In this document: positions 18,750 through 27,371 of the stretch, one piece after another | How positions within the stretch are numbered: position 1 is the first letter of the stretch | Layout of the letters: each line of letters opens with the position of its first letter | DNA from: Brevundimonas intermedia | GTDB taxonomy: Bacteria > Pseudomonadota > Alphaproteobacteria > Caulobacterales > Caulobacteraceae | Reading direction: 5' to 3' | Assembly (NCBI RefSeq): GCF_027922165.1 | Contig: NZ_BSFD01000010.1 | Coordinates: 62,001 to 126,000, forward strand | DNA length: 64,000 bases | Translations under genes and position numbers: made by a program | The notes under the pieces: generated by a model | The model's input: only the letters and a program-made list of their open reading frames with translations | Told to the model about the DNA's origin: nothing | The model's database searches: none

Positions 18750-19313
18750 TTAGGCGGCCTCCTCGAGCTGCAGGCGGCGATAAGCGGCCGGGCGAGCGCC
18801 GCCGGCGACGCCGAGGCCAGCCTCGGCGCTCAGCCCCTGGGTGAAGGTGAAGTGGGAGCGGGCGGGCTTGGTGCGGGCGACCTCATCAATCACCTCGTCC
18901 ACAAATCGCGCTGTCACGGGCGCCCCGCCCTGCCCGTTCAGGCTGAGAACCAGCTCGAAGGTATGCGGCTGGCCCGGCGGGTCCATCTGCCAAGCCTCGC
19001 GGATCGCGATCTGGCCGCCGAAGGCCTGGACGACCTTCCGCACCGAAGCCGCCGTTCCCTTGATCCGCTGGATCGCGATCGCTTGGGCTACGACTGACCG
19101 CTTGATCTGCTCTGACCATCCGGAATTCCAGCTGTCGATCGACAGCGCGTAGGCGAGCCAAGGCAGGAGTTCTATTGGGCAGCGTTCCGCGCTCCAGAGG
19201 TCGCGAAGCGGAACCGAGATGTCGTCTAGACTACGTGTGACCGCCTCGAGCGCGCGTTCTATTGACGTCGCGTTGGGCGGTAGCAGGCTGCCGCGACCGT
19301 CCAGGCTGCTCAT
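18750..19313 (-). CDS. I: Baseplate wedge protein I
   Basis: The 187-aa protein has the gpI hallmarks SLLPPNATSIERALEAVT, CPIELLPWLAYALSIDSWN and IQRIKGTAASVRKVVQAFGG. It starts at ATG 19313, inside the J stop (ATGA). It joins J in the wedge. Confidence 0.9.
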   Translation of the reverse strand: MSSLDGRGSLLPPNATSIERALEAVTRSLDDISVPLRDLWSAERCPIELLPWLAYALSIDSWNSGWSEQIKRSVVAQAIAIQRIKGTAASVRKVVQAFGGQIAIREAWQMDPPGQPHTFELVLSLNGQGGAPVTARFVDEVIDEVARTKPARSHFTFTQGLSAEAGLGVAGGARPAAYRRLQLEEAA

Positions 19314-20251
19314 TCGCCCAGTCCAGCGTGGGTGACATCGACGCCGGTGCACCGCGCGGCCTGAAGCCGGGTGCAGACGACGTTGGCCGCCGGGGAGATC
19401 AGCGTGACGTCCTGGACGCCTTCAGCGGCGAGCGCCGCGATGATGCCCGACCGCGTGATATCTCGACCGAGGCGGTAAGAGCTCGCCAGGTATTCGGAGA
19501 GGCGCGATTGCGCCGAGGCCATGACCACGTCGGCGTCGGGTCCGGCGAAAGTGGTGACCTGGGCGACTACCTCGAACTCCAGGATATCCGCGCCAGCGAC
19601 GATGACGTGATCGGTTAGGGGGCGCACATTCTCGGATGAGACCACGGCGGCGACAGCCGCCAGAAGCTCGGCCGAAGGTGCGCCGTCGTCCAAGCGAGAC
19701 AGGATAGTCACCAGGACATCGCCGGGGGCGGGGCTGGTGCAGCTCGCATCGAGGACGTCCCCCGACGCCCCTAGGGCGTGAGAGATGTAGGCGCCCTCGG
19801 GCCCTGCGACCGAATAAGCTTCCGGCGCCAGCAAAGCCCGCCGGCGCAGCGCTTCGTCGGTTTCCATAACGGCTGGGGTCTGATTTACCGGATCCGCAGG
19901 CACGATCACCAGGCGCTGCACGCCGAGGAGCGCCACAAGGTTGTCGAGATCCGCGCCAAACGCGCCAGCGATGGTCACCGCCCGGGCGGCGTCGTTTATC
20001 CGCTGGCGCAGCACGAGCTCGCGATAGGCGAAGACCTGGATCATCTTGACCAAGGGCTCGCTCTCGAGCTCAAGAACTGCGGCTAAGACTTCGGCCTGGT
20101 CTGGATCGACCTCATTCATAGCCGCAAGAAAGTCGGCCTTGCCGGTCGCGATCAGTTCCTCGAGGCTGAGCGCCTCGATGACGGCCGGCATGGGCAGTCT
20201 GGATAGATCGACGGCGGTGGAACCGCTGGCTTGGCCTGCGAAGGTGGACAT
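19310..20251 (-). CDS. J: Baseplate wedge protein J
   Basis: The 313-aa gp6/J-type wedge protein has LPMPAVIEALSLEELIATGK at the N-terminus, MIQVFAYRELVLRQRINDAARAV, DEALRRRALLAPEAYSVAGPEGAY, and a C-terminal SGIIAALAAEGVQDVTLISP. The start is ATG 20251. The longer frame to 20314 would cover the Ogr dyad. It is first in the J-I-H-G block and lacks a Shine-Dalgarno. Confidence 0.9.
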   Translation of the reverse strand: MSTFAGQASGSTAVDLSRLPMPAVIEALSLEELIATGKADFLAAMNEVDPDQAEVLAAVLELESEPLVKMIQVFAYRELVLRQRINDAARAVTIAGAFGADLDNLVALLGVQRLVIVPADPVNQTPAVMETDEALRRRALLAPEAYSVAGPEGAYISHALGASGDVLDASCTSPAPGDVLVTILSRLDDGAPSAELLAAVAAVVSSENVRPLTDHVIVAGADILEFEVVAQVTTFAGPDADVVMASAQSRLSEYLASSYRLGRDITRSGIIAALAAEGVQDVTLISPAANVVCTRLQAARCTGVDVTHAGLGE

Positions 20252-20294
20252 GGCGAGGTTGTCGCCGTCCCCTGCCCTCGCGCGCGACGCCGCG

Positions 20295-20321
20295 CTGTTG
20301 TCAGACGCGTCCACACAACAG
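20295..20321 (-). promoter_or_regulatory. Ogr-type late operator upstream of J
   Basis: CTGTTGT-N13-ACAACAG dyad whose centre is 57 bp from the J start codon. The spacer toward J is GTGGACGCGTCTG, sharing its last eight bases with the V and P sites. Confidence 0.78.
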
Positions 20322-20342
20322 GGCGGCGCGGTGGGTCAGGCC

Positions 20343-21029
20343 CTAGACGCCGGCGCGACGCCCCCAGCCAAGGGCGTCTCCGGCCTCGTCAATGAATAGA
20401 TTGAGCAGACGCGCCTCATCTTCCCGGCCAAAGCCGATCAACTCACGCTGTGGGTAGTCGATCTCGGGGCCGTCCGGAGACACGCGGTCCCGCCTACCCT
20501 CTTGGTGGATCAAGGCGATCCGGCTGGCGCGCTGGGTGAACTCAATCCAGCCGCCATCCGCATCGGCCCCTGCCCTAAGATGCCGCCCCGACCGCAAGCC
20601 TCGGAACATCTGCTTTGCCCTGGGGGCGCGCCGCGCCGTCGCCTCGCCGTCAGATCCGGCCACACCTTCGGGGGTGATCCACTTGATGATCTTCGCGCGT
20701 TCGAACGTGCGAAGACCCTCGGCCTCCCGATCAAAACCGACAAGGTAATCGCCGCGACCGATCCAGGAACGCATGTCGACCACGCGGGGCTCGCCGACGC
20801 CGCCGGAGGGGTAGAGAAACTTCGCGGGTCGCGTCGCCGGTTTGGCCTTCGGCCTAGGCTTACGCTTTTCCCAAAGCGAGCCGTCTGGCGCAACCTGGCG
20901 CGTCATCCGCCGCTGATTGGGGCGGCGCATCTCCATCGACATCCGAAAGAGCATGCGGCGGCGCTGACCAGGCTCGAGCTTTTCGAGCATCTGGGTCGCG
21001 ATCTGATGAAGTTGCTGGATGTCGTCCAT
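20343..21029 (-). CDS. S: Tail completion / virion morphogenesis protein S
   Basis: The 228-aa protein fits the P2 gpS family: an N-terminal DIQQLHQIATQMLEKLEPGQRRRMLF, a basic RxPNQRRMTRQVAPDGSLWEKR segment, IKWITPEG, and the C-terminal QRELIGFGREDEARL. The ATG at 21029 is 8 bp after the R stop. It is longer than P2 S (about 150 aa) because of an inserted basic region around residues 60-130. Confidence 0.85.
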   Translation of the reverse strand: MDDIQQLHQIATQMLEKLEPGQRRRMLFRMSMEMRRPNQRRMTRQVAPDGSLWEKRKPRPKAKPATRPAKFLYPSGGVGEPRVVDMRSWIGRGDYLVGFDREAEGLRTFERAKIIKWITPEGVAGSDGEATARRAPRAKQMFRGLRSGRHLRAGADADGGWIEFTQRASRIALIHQEGRRDRVSPDGPEIDYPQRELIGFGREDEARLLNLFIDEAGDALGWGRRAGV

Positions 21030-21037
21030 GGCGCCCG

Positions 21038-21547
21038 TCAGGGCTCGATCGCCGCTTCCGGGTGCGCGGAGCAATGCATGATAAGTTCATCGTCCAGGTA
21101 GACGGCGTGAAGCGGATCACCAGTTTCCAACGCCATCGGCATCGGCTCATCGACAACGACGAGGTCCTGTCCACCGTCCGGGCGCCCCTCGTACCGAAAC
21201 ACCTCGGTCAGATCGACGGCCGCGTGCAGATCGTAGCGTCGATCGTCGAGCCGGACGAACGTCATATCGATGGCCTTGGCCGCCTTGTCGGCGCTGGCGA
21301 CCAGGTCGTGCTGCCAGCGTTCTATCCAACGCAACATAGGAACCACGACCTCGAGCGGGCTGCCGTTGAAGTCGGGCATGTGGATTTCGACCGTGTAGGC
21401 CAGCTGGAAGCCCGTACCGGGCCGGCCGGAGACTTCCGGCCGGACGTTGCTCATCACCATCTGCAGGCGAGAGGAGTCGCCCTTGATGTGGTGTTTGGCT
21501 TCGAGCGCCGCGACTAGCGCGGCCAGCAGCGACTCTGGCTTCTTCAT
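21038..21547 (-). CDS. R: Tail completion protein R
   Basis: The 169-aa gpR-like protein starts MKKPESLLAALVAAL and contains FQLAYTVEIHMPDFNG and VPMLRWIERWQHDLV, the conserved helix of the family, then a strand-rich C-terminus. A GTG a few codons upstream is an alternative start. It caps the tail near the neck in P2. Confidence 0.85.
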   Translation of the reverse strand: MKKPESLLAALVAALEAKHHIKGDSSRLQMVMSNVRPEVSGRPGTGFQLAYTVEIHMPDFNGSPLEVVVPMLRWIERWQHDLVASADKAAKAIDMTFVRLDDRRYDLHAAVDLTEVFRYEGRPDGGQDLVVVDEPMPMALETGDPLHAVYLDDELIMHCSAHPEAAIEP

Positions 21548-21578
21548 ATTCGGCACATTCGATGTAGGGGCGTGGGGG

Positions 21579-23321
21579 TTAGAACCAGAACAGGCGCGCT
21601 TGACCATCGCCCCCCGCGCCGCCGCCACCGGAGTCAAACCCGTTGTCCGACGCGCCGCCGCCGCCGCCGCCGCCGCCAGGGTTTCCGCCCTTGCCGCCGG
21701 CCTGACCTGCCGCGCCGGACGTCCAAGCGCCGCCACCGGCGCCAGAACCGCCGAGGCTCGTTGGGTCCGTGCCGCTCGGCCCGCCATCCAGCGGCCCGAC
21801 GCCGCCGGAAACGCCTTGGAACCCCTGCAAGGTATACTGCGGCGCAATCGAACCTTCCGCGCCCAGAGACGCCCCAATGGACGCGTTCGCCGCCGTGGCC
21901 CCGCCGCCCGCGCCGCCGCCACCGGCAGCAGCCGCATTGGCAGTCGGCGACGCGCTCCCGGAGATCGCACTGGCGCCGCCTATCGTACCCGGCACGGTTC
22001 CTGAACCGTCAGACCCGCCGCCCACGGCGGCGCTCGTCGAGCCGCCCTGACCGCCGAGTGTGCCCATAACGTGCATCGGCGTGAACCGGGTAACGATCCG
22101 CGACATCTTCGTCAGGAACCAACCCGAAACCCCCGTGGCGGCGTACAGCACGCCCTTGAAGATCGTCGCCGACGCACAGGCTCCGGGGCCACTATGCGCG
22201 ATCCGATACCAGGTCAGGCCGTCGAACGAATAATCCCTGTTGTGAATGAACATCCCCGTCATACCGCCCTCGACGTCGCTCGGGATGCTGCCGGCGACGT
22301 AGTTGAGCTGAGACACCCGCTGGAACCGAGGCCCGCGATCCGTCCAGGTCACAGCGTCGGAGCTGGTGTAGCAACGGCCATTTTGACCGGCGACGGCGAC
22401 CCACAGCCCCGCACCATAGGCGAGGCCGACCAGAGGCTGGCGCGTCGTCAGAACCGGCGTCACGGGCGCCGCCGTCCATACGCCGGCCGGGTTGCTGGCG
22501 GTGACGGCCTGCCCCTGACTATCGACCGCACAGACCAGGCCCGCCCCATTGTGCGCGACCTGGTTCAGGGCGTTGGCGCTCGAATAGGCGTTCGTCGCCC
22601 ATGTCACGCCGTCCGCAGAGGTCAAAATCGTGCCCGCCGCGCCGACCGCGACCAGGGTCGAAGCCGAGACGATCACCGAATTCAGCGCATTTGCAGAGCC
22701 CGAGGTCTGGACGGTCCAGGTCACGCCGTCAGGGCTGGTGACGATAGTCCCCGCCGCGCCAACCGCCACGAACAGATTCAGGGCCGCCACCCAGGCCACG
22801 CTGTTCAAAGCGCTGGCGACACCGCTGGTGCGAGGCGTCCAGGTTTCGCCGTCCGTCGAGGAGGAGATCAGGCCGCCTGAACCGACAGCGACGGCGACGG
22901 CGGCATTGCTGGCGATGCCGTTGAAGGCCCCGGCAATAGTCCCCGCCGCCGGAACGACCGGACGCAGCATGGTCCCGACACCGACGAAGCCGCCCTGAAC
23001 ACCGGATGCACCATTGGTGTTGTCGGCGGTCACGGCCGCACCGCCTGGCCCGCCGACCCCGACATGTAGGGGTATGACGTCACCGGGGCTCAGCCCCAGA
23101 TCGTCAAGGCTGAAGACCGCTCGAAACGCATTGCCGCCCGCACCGCCACCGCCGCCCGTTCTAACGCCACCAGCGGCGCGGCGCGCGCCAGAGCCGCCGC
23201 CTCCCGCTGGTCCGACAAAGGTCAACTCCAGCATACGTTGCCCAGCCGGGACAACGACCTCGTAGTTCCCCGGCGTGTAAGTTTGACGCAGCGGCGCCGA
23301 CATCAGAACAGTCGCGACCAT
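21579..23321 (-). CDS. Glycine-rich protein with beta-propeller-like repeats, probable tail appendage
   Basis: In this 580-aa protein residues 1-70 are a Gly-rich domain starting YTPGNYEVVVPAGQRMLEL, as in phage fibre tips. About residues 130-370 contain repeated blades with S-x-D-G-x-x-W-T (STDGETWTPRTSG, SPDGVTWTVQTSG, SADGVTWATN, SSDAVTWTDRG), a BNR/sialidase-like propeller pattern. The last 170 residues are Gly/Ala-rich loops of the kind that pack as polyglycine helices. It sits between Rz1 and R, where P2 has no gene. It is probably a second host-recognition or enzymatic appendage. Confidence 0.6.
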   Translation of the reverse strand: MVATVLMSAPLRQTYTPGNYEVVVPAGQRMLELTFVGPAGGGGSGARRAAGGVRTGGGGGAGGNAFRAVFSLDDLGLSPGDVIPLHVGVGGPGGAAVTADNTNGASGVQGGFVGVGTMLRPVVPAAGTIAGAFNGIASNAAVAVAVGSGGLISSSTDGETWTPRTSGVASALNSVAWVAALNLFVAVGAAGTIVTSPDGVTWTVQTSGSANALNSVIVSASTLVAVGAAGTILTSADGVTWATNAYSSANALNQVAHNGAGLVCAVDSQGQAVTASNPAGVWTAAPVTPVLTTRQPLVGLAYGAGLWVAVAGQNGRCYTSSDAVTWTDRGPRFQRVSQLNYVAGSIPSDVEGGMTGMFIHNRDYSFDGLTWYRIAHSGPGACASATIFKGVLYAATGVSGWFLTKMSRIVTRFTPMHVMGTLGGQGGSTSAAVGGGSDGSGTVPGTIGGASAISGSASPTANAAAAGGGGAGGGATAANASIGASLGAEGSIAPQYTLQGFQGVSGGVGPLDGGPSGTDPTSLGGSGAGGGAWTSGAAGQAGGKGGNPGGGGGGGGASDNGFDSGGGGAGGDGQARLFWF

Positions 23322-23800
23322 TATTCAATCTCCATGATGTAGTAGGCGCCGTTTCCATCGACGAAATACGAGCCTTCATCGTTCACGACGTAGGCGAAGC
23401 CTGAAGGTGGATCGGGTGGCACCCCATCGTCCATTGCGGGGGTGATGGTGATGGCGACCAGGTTGTCGCTGGGCCCTTCGGCGTCGGGGTGGGTCTCGCG
23501 GATCGTGACGAGGAGCTCGCCTTCCGAGATGGCGGTCAGACCCACGACGAGGTTCCAGCCGCCGACGTCGTCACCGGCGAGGGCGACACGGCCGTCGTTT
23601 GGGGTGATGGATAGGCTGGAGCCGGCCGTCTTGCCCTGGATCAGGCCGATCACGGTCCCTGCCTCGGCGTCGGCCGGGGCGGTGGCGGCTGAAAGCGTCA
23701 GGGGGCCGAGGACGATCGGCTGCGGATCCACGCCCCCGCCGGGCGCGGTGTATCCGACCTCGGTGAAGGTGATGCCGTGTGGCAGGGGCGTGAGGGGCAT
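23321..23800 (-). CDS. Unknown 159-aa protein with sheath-like N-terminus and Ig-like body
   Basis: It begins MPLTPLPHGITFTEVGYT, strikingly like the sheath start MALTPRPHGITPEEV. The body has a cadherin/Ig-like strand pattern (GTVIGLIQGKTAGSSLSI, GDDVGGWNLVVG), and the end is YVVNDEGSYFVDGNGAYYIM. Its stop overlaps the ATG of the 580-aa gene, so the two are translated together and may form one appendage. Confidence 0.55.
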   Translation of the reverse strand: MPLTPLPHGITFTEVGYTAPGGGVDPQPIVLGPLTLSAATAPADAEAGTVIGLIQGKTAGSSLSITPNDGRVALAGDDVGGWNLVVGLTAISEGELLVTIRETHPDAEGPSDNLVAITITPAMDDGVPPDPPSGFAYVVNDEGSYFVDGNGAYYIMEIE

Positions 23801-23803
23801 GGT

Positions 23804-24136
23804 TCAGTTCCCGCGCTTGGGGAGGAAAGGATTGCGGGCGAGGTCGCGCAGCCAGGCGGCCTCGTCGGCGTGTTCGCCGGCATAGGTTTCGACGGCCAGC
23901 CTGCGCTTCGCTTCACAGGCGACGATCGCCGCGCCACGCGCCGTGTAGAGCGTCTCGAGATCTTTCTCGGTCGGCTGGGCAGGCAGCATTGGGACGTGGC
24001 AGGGATCTTCAGCCGTCGCCGGCATGACGCGTTGCGGAGGGGCTGGGATTGCAGACAGCTGGATCGAGCGCGCACAGGCGCTGGTCAGCAGCAACAAGGC
24101 GACTGACGCGGTCCGGATCGAGAGGTTGGTTCGCAT
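23804..24136 (-). CDS. o-spanin Rz1-like lipoprotein
   Basis: The 110-aa protein has a signal with lipobox LLLLTSAC at residues ~14-21. Its first ~40 codons lie inside the Rz gene in another frame, the classic nested Rz/Rz1 layout. It would tether to the outer membrane and, with Rz, fuse the two membranes at lysis. Confidence 0.8.
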   Translation of the reverse strand: MRTNLSIRTASVALLLLTSACARSIQLSAIPAPPQRVMPATAEDPCHVPMLPAQPTEKDLETLYTARGAAIVACEAKRRLAVETYAGEHADEAAWLRDLARNPFLPKRGN

Positions 24137-24458
24137 CGGGGGCTTCCCTGGCTTGGTTGGCGAAATCGGCAGCAATGGCGGCGGCTTGATGCTGCTGGCG
24201 GAGGGTGGCCTCGACCTTGACGACCGTTTCCCTCGCGCCAGCGACCTCCTGGGCGCGCGCGCCGGCGTCGGCCGTCGCTTTGGCGGCCTGCTGTTCGGCG
24301 CGATCGGCGCGCTTCTCGGTCGAGTTGAAGGGGTCGAAGTGGAAACCCACTCCGCCCAAGGCGACCACGCAGAGCCAGGCGAACGCCAGGAGGGCAAGGC
24401 CGGCCAGCGCCCAGCCCCATGGCGAGGCGAAGTTGAAGGTTCGAGTCAGGGCTTTCAT
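24009..24458 (-). CDS. i-spanin Rz-like protein
   Basis: A 149-aa type II membrane protein: one N-terminal transmembrane helix (GWALAGLALLAFAWLCVVAL), then a long Ala/Glu/Gln/Arg-rich coiled coil (about residues 45-105). It starts at ATG 24458 inside the amidase stop (ATGA). It is the inner-membrane partner of the nested lipoprotein. Confidence 0.8.
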   Translation of the reverse strand: MKALTRTFNFASPWGWALAGLALLAFAWLCVVALGGVGFHFDPFNSTEKRADRAEQQAAKATADAGARAQEVAGARETVVKVEATLRQQHQAAAIAADFANQAREAPDANQPLDPDRVSRLVAADQRLCALDPAVCNPSPSATRHAGDG

Positions 24459-24919
24459 CAGCGCTGAACCTTGCCCTGCGACCACCAGAGATCGACGTTG
24501 AACGTGGGGCACTCTTTGACCCACTCGCCGGGCGAGACGACGCCGTCGCCATTGCGGTCGGGCGAAAGATCGCGGTGGCCGCAGATCCTGGAGCCAGGGA
24601 ACTTCGTCTGAAGCCTGGTCAGAAGCTCCCGTAAGGCGGCAAACTGCGCCGGCGTGAAGTTGATCTCCGCCTTCAGGTCGGGTTTGACGCCACCGACCAG
24701 GCAGATCCCGAGCGATCCGTCGTTGTGGCCGGTGACATGGGCGCCCATGACATTGTCGGCCCGCCCCTTCTCGACCGTGCCGTCCCTGCGGATGACATAG
24801 TGATAGCCGACGTCCCGCCAGCCCTTTGCCTTGTGCATGGTGCGGATCTCCGCAACGCCGATGTCGCGGTTGGCGGGGGTCGCAGAGCAGTGGACGACGA
24901 GCAGCTTTACGGGTTTCAC
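24458..24919 (-). CDS. Endolysin: N-acetylmuramoyl-L-alanine amidase
   Basis: The 153-aa Amidase_2 (PGRP-like) enzyme cuts the amide bond between muramic acid and the stem peptide. The zinc-ligand and active-site regions are visible: VVHCSAT near the N-terminus, GYHYVIRRDGTVEKGR, VGAHVTGHN-like, and ICGHRDLSPDRNGDG. The start is GTG 24919, overlapping the holin stop (GTGA). It has no signal peptide, so it needs the holin. Confidence 0.88.
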   Translation of the reverse strand: MKPVKLLVVHCSATPANRDIGVAEIRTMHKAKGWRDVGYHYVIRRDGTVEKGRADNVMGAHVTGHNDGSLGICLVGGVKPDLKAEINFTPAQFAALRELLTRLQTKFPGSRICGHRDLSPDRNGDGVVSPGEWVKECPTFNVDLWWSQGKVQR

Positions 24920-25194
24920 GATGGATCTCCGGACGAACGGGCGAAGGGGAAGCGGCCGCGGATCTCGGCGAAGATCCGCGCCAGCTCGGCTGCGCTGGGG
25001 GCGAGCAGGTAGTAGGTGACGACCAGGGCGATCAGGCCGATGAGCCAGAGGGCGACCAGCTGCAGGCCGTCCGCCGGCATCCGCCAGATGATCCAGCCCA
25101 GCAGGCCGAGGAGGACCACGGTTAGCGACCAGGTGAAGATGCGCCGGAACAGCCACTGCCCTTCCGGCAAAGGATCCTGCGGGTTCTGGGTCAC
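24916..25194 (-). CDS. Putative holin
   Basis: The 92-aa protein has two hydrophobic helices (about residues 16-38 and 45-66) and a charged C-terminus, a class II holin layout. It lies directly before the amidase and is coupled to it. It would release the endolysin at the end of the lytic cycle. Confidence 0.7.
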   Translation of the reverse strand: MTQNPQDPLPEGQWLFRRIFTWSLTVVLLGLLGWIIWRMPADGLQLVALWLIGLIALVVTYYLLAPSAAELARIFAEIRGRFPFARSSGDPS

Positions 25195-25445
25195 TGCGCC
25201 CTCCCCCGCTCGCGTTCGCGCTCAAGCTCGGCGCGGATCCAAGCGACATTCGTGCGGATCTCGACCAGCTGGCCATCGCGCAGCGGCTGGGTCGTGGATT
25301 TCAGCTCGTTGATCTGGGCTTGAGCGCGGGCGCCGTAGGACACCACGACAGCGAACTGAACCAGGACGGCGAGGAAAAAGGCCAGCATCGTCCAGTTTAC
25401 CGGGATAGATGCTGGCGGCGGCGCGGTGATCGGTTGAGCGGTCAT
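25191..25445 (-). CDS. Small one-helix membrane protein, possible antiholin or second holin
   Basis: This 84-aa protein has one transmembrane segment (VNWTMLAFFLAVLVQFAVVV) and a charged coiled-coil tail (about residues 45-84, ending ELERERERGR). It overlaps the putative holin by 4 bp and starts 2 bp before the X stop. A lysis-timing role is inferred from position. Confidence 0.6.
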   Translation of the reverse strand: MTAQPITAPPPASIPVNWTMLAFFLAVLVQFAVVVSYGARAQAQINELKSTTQPLRDGQLVEIRTNVAWIRAELERERERGRAQ

Positions 25446-25447
25446 GG

Positions 25448-25666
25448 TCAGTTCCACAGATTGATCATCGCCGATGTGGCGGGCGCCGTGGCCGTGACAG
25501 GGAACAGCACCGGGGTGCCGCGCGGCAGGAAGGGGCCGTGATCGGCAAGGTTTGGGTTGGCCTTCAGCACCTGCTCGATGGCGGGCGCACTGCGGCGCAG
25601 GTTGCGCCAGCAGATCGCGTCCACGGTCTCGCCTTCCAAAGCCAGATCGGTGAAGGGACCGGCCAT
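25448..25666 (-). CDS. X: Tail protein X (LysM-like)
   Basis: The 72-aa protein matches P2 gpX: one LysM-like fold with EGETVDAICWRNLRRSAPAIEQVL and ANPNLADHGPFLPRGTPVLF. It starts at ATG 25666 in the L stop. In P2 it is needed for tail assembly. Confidence 0.88.
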   Translation of the reverse strand: MAGPFTDLALEGETVDAICWRNLRRSAPAIEQVLKANPNLADHGPFLPRGTPVLFPVTATAPATSAMINLWN

Positions 25667-26157
25667 CACAGGGCCTCGGCGACGATGCGGGGCTTGCCCA
25701 GGAAGTCGCGAACGGCGAAGGCGACGTTGCGCAGGTGGACATCGACGTCGGCGCGCAGCGCCTCGAGCCGATCAGCGCCGGCAGACGACAGCTGCGGCCC
25801 GACTGCGCGTTCGCCGACGTCAGCCGCGACGACCGAATAGACGGCGCGGAACCAGCGGAGTTCGTAGTCGGACTTCCCATCGACAACGATGCGGCCGGGC
25901 ACGTCAGCCAGCTTTGCGTAGCCGGCGGCCACCTGGTCGGCGCGCCACGCGGCAAGTTCGCCGGCGATATCCAGCATGGCCTGGCGGACGGCGTCCCGGA
26001 GCCGCTCGGTTTCGCCGCTGGGGACGCGCACGGCGTCGCGCAGGGCGCCAAGGTTGACGCCGGGCCACCACCCATCGCACGGCACGTCGTCGGCCGCCGG
26101 CAGAACCGGAGCGGGAGCCGCGTCGTCGTCGGGAAGGTTGAAAGAGATGCCGGTCAT
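25666..26157 (-). CDS. L: Head completion protein L
   Basis: The 163-aa gpL-like head-tail connector begins MTGISFNLPDDDAAP and has DGWWPGVNLGALRDAVRVPSG, then HLRNVAFAVRDFLGKPR near the end, as in the family. ATG 26157 was chosen for the conserved N-terminus. 160 bp without a gene separate it from M. Confidence 0.85.
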   Translation of the reverse strand: MTGISFNLPDDDAAPAPVLPAADDVPCDGWWPGVNLGALRDAVRVPSGETERLRDAVRQAMLDIAGELAAWRADQVAAGYAKLADVPGRIVVDGKSDYELRWFRAVYSVVAADVGERAVGPQLSSAGADRLEALRADVDVHLRNVAFAVRDFLGKPRIVAEAL

Positions 26158-26316
26158 GGCGTTCGCGGGGGTTCCTGGTGTGCCGCCTGCCGACGGCATC
26201 TCTTTCGTTTCATCGCCCTGGCTACGGCGGTGGGGGGGCTGGTCGGACGCTGCAGACGGGCGAACCCACTGTTGTCGGGCCAACCCCCGCCGCCGAGCGC
26301 CGGGGGGCGAGCGGGT

Positions 26317-27330
26317 TCAGCCTTCCTCTTCCGAGGCGGGCGGGTTCTGTTGGTCGGCGGCCGAGATGGCGTCGCCCAGGGCTGCCACAGCTGCGGCGGC
26401 GGCGTCGTCGGATTCCGAGTCGCCATCCTCGGCCTTGCCGAGCGCCTTCTTCAGGCGAGTGACGTCGCCCTTCACACCCGAGCGGGGATCCAGTTGTATG
26501 GCGCGAAGGTAGTGTTTCAGGGTTTGCGCCTGGCGCACGCGGACGTCGTCCTCGTCCTCGAGGTCGGCGCCGGCCAAGATGGCCCGGCCGATGGCCTTCT
26601 GCAGCTTGGCCGTCACTTCGTCGGGCATGTCGGCGTCGACGGCCGCGATCAGATCCTCGACCATCGGCAGGACCGCGTGCGGGAATGGCTCGGCGGCGTC
26701 GTCGGCCAGGTCGTAGGACGCGATGGCGGCCTCGGCGATCTGTTCGACGATGAACACGGCCGGGGTCCGCTTGACGTGCGCCGGCATCTCCAGGCCGTAG
26801 CGGAGCACATGCTCGGCCATCGGCAGGGCCGTCATGTAGTCGCCGACGTCGATGGTCCACATCAGGATGGTGGTGAAGATCGAGTCCAGCGGGCCCCGAT
26901 CGCCACGACCGCTGGCCAGAATGCCGTTGCACCAGTCGCGATAGTTCGGGAGCAGCTCGCGCTTCAGTTCGATCTTGCGCTCCTGGGACTGGAGCTGCTT
27001 CAGGCGACGCTTGTCCTCCTGAAGCATGATGAGGGTGTTGGCGGCAGCGCCCTCGAGCTTCGGATCGTTGGCGGCGGTGAGATCCAGGTGGACGCCGGCG
27101 GCGGCCAGAACCCTGCCGGCCGAGGAGGCGATTAGGAAGGAACGCCGACGCGCAGCCGGCGACAACCGGCCAGGCACGGGCGCAGGCACCGATGGCGCCG
27201 GCCGGAACGCGGGCTTGAATGTTGCGGGCCTGGCCGTGGCCAATGCTGCCGCCACCTCGGCCGCTTTCTCGGCGGCCAGCTTCTCGGCGGCCGCTTCAGC
27301 TCGGGCTTTGGCGCGTTCGGCGGCGCTCAT
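26317..27330 (-). CDS. M: Terminase small subunit M
   Basis: The gpM family protein carries the terminase endonuclease and DNA-recognition role in P2. It has an Ala-rich coiled N-terminus (1-60), then LIMLQEDKRRLKQLQSQERKI, LLPNYRDWCNGILA, and FTTILMWTIDVGDYMTAL, the family core. At 337 aa it is longer than P2 M (about 250), with extra acidic C-terminal sequence and a TPR-like KHYLRAIQLDPRSG segment. Confidence 0.88.
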   Translation of the reverse strand: MSAAERAKARAEAAAEKLAAEKAAEVAAALATARPATFKPAFRPAPSVPAPVPGRLSPAARRRSFLIASSAGRVLAAAGVHLDLTAANDPKLEGAAANTLIMLQEDKRRLKQLQSQERKIELKRELLPNYRDWCNGILASGRGDRGPLDSIFTTILMWTIDVGDYMTALPMAEHVLRYGLEMPAHVKRTPAVFIVEQIAEAAIASYDLADDAAEPFPHAVLPMVEDLIAAVDADMPDEVTAKLQKAIGRAILAGADLEDEDDVRVRQAQTLKHYLRAIQLDPRSGVKGDVTRLKKALGKAEDGDSESDDAAAAAVAALGDAISAADQQNPPASEEEG

Positions 27331-27371
27331 CGACGTTCTCCTGGTGGGTGTTGGGGTTGGTGGGACGGCGA

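Noticed and set aside
26270-26275. TGTTGT half-site between L and M as another Ogr operator
   Set aside because: No ACAACA partner at 13 bp, and the capsid-lysis genes are one continuous run.
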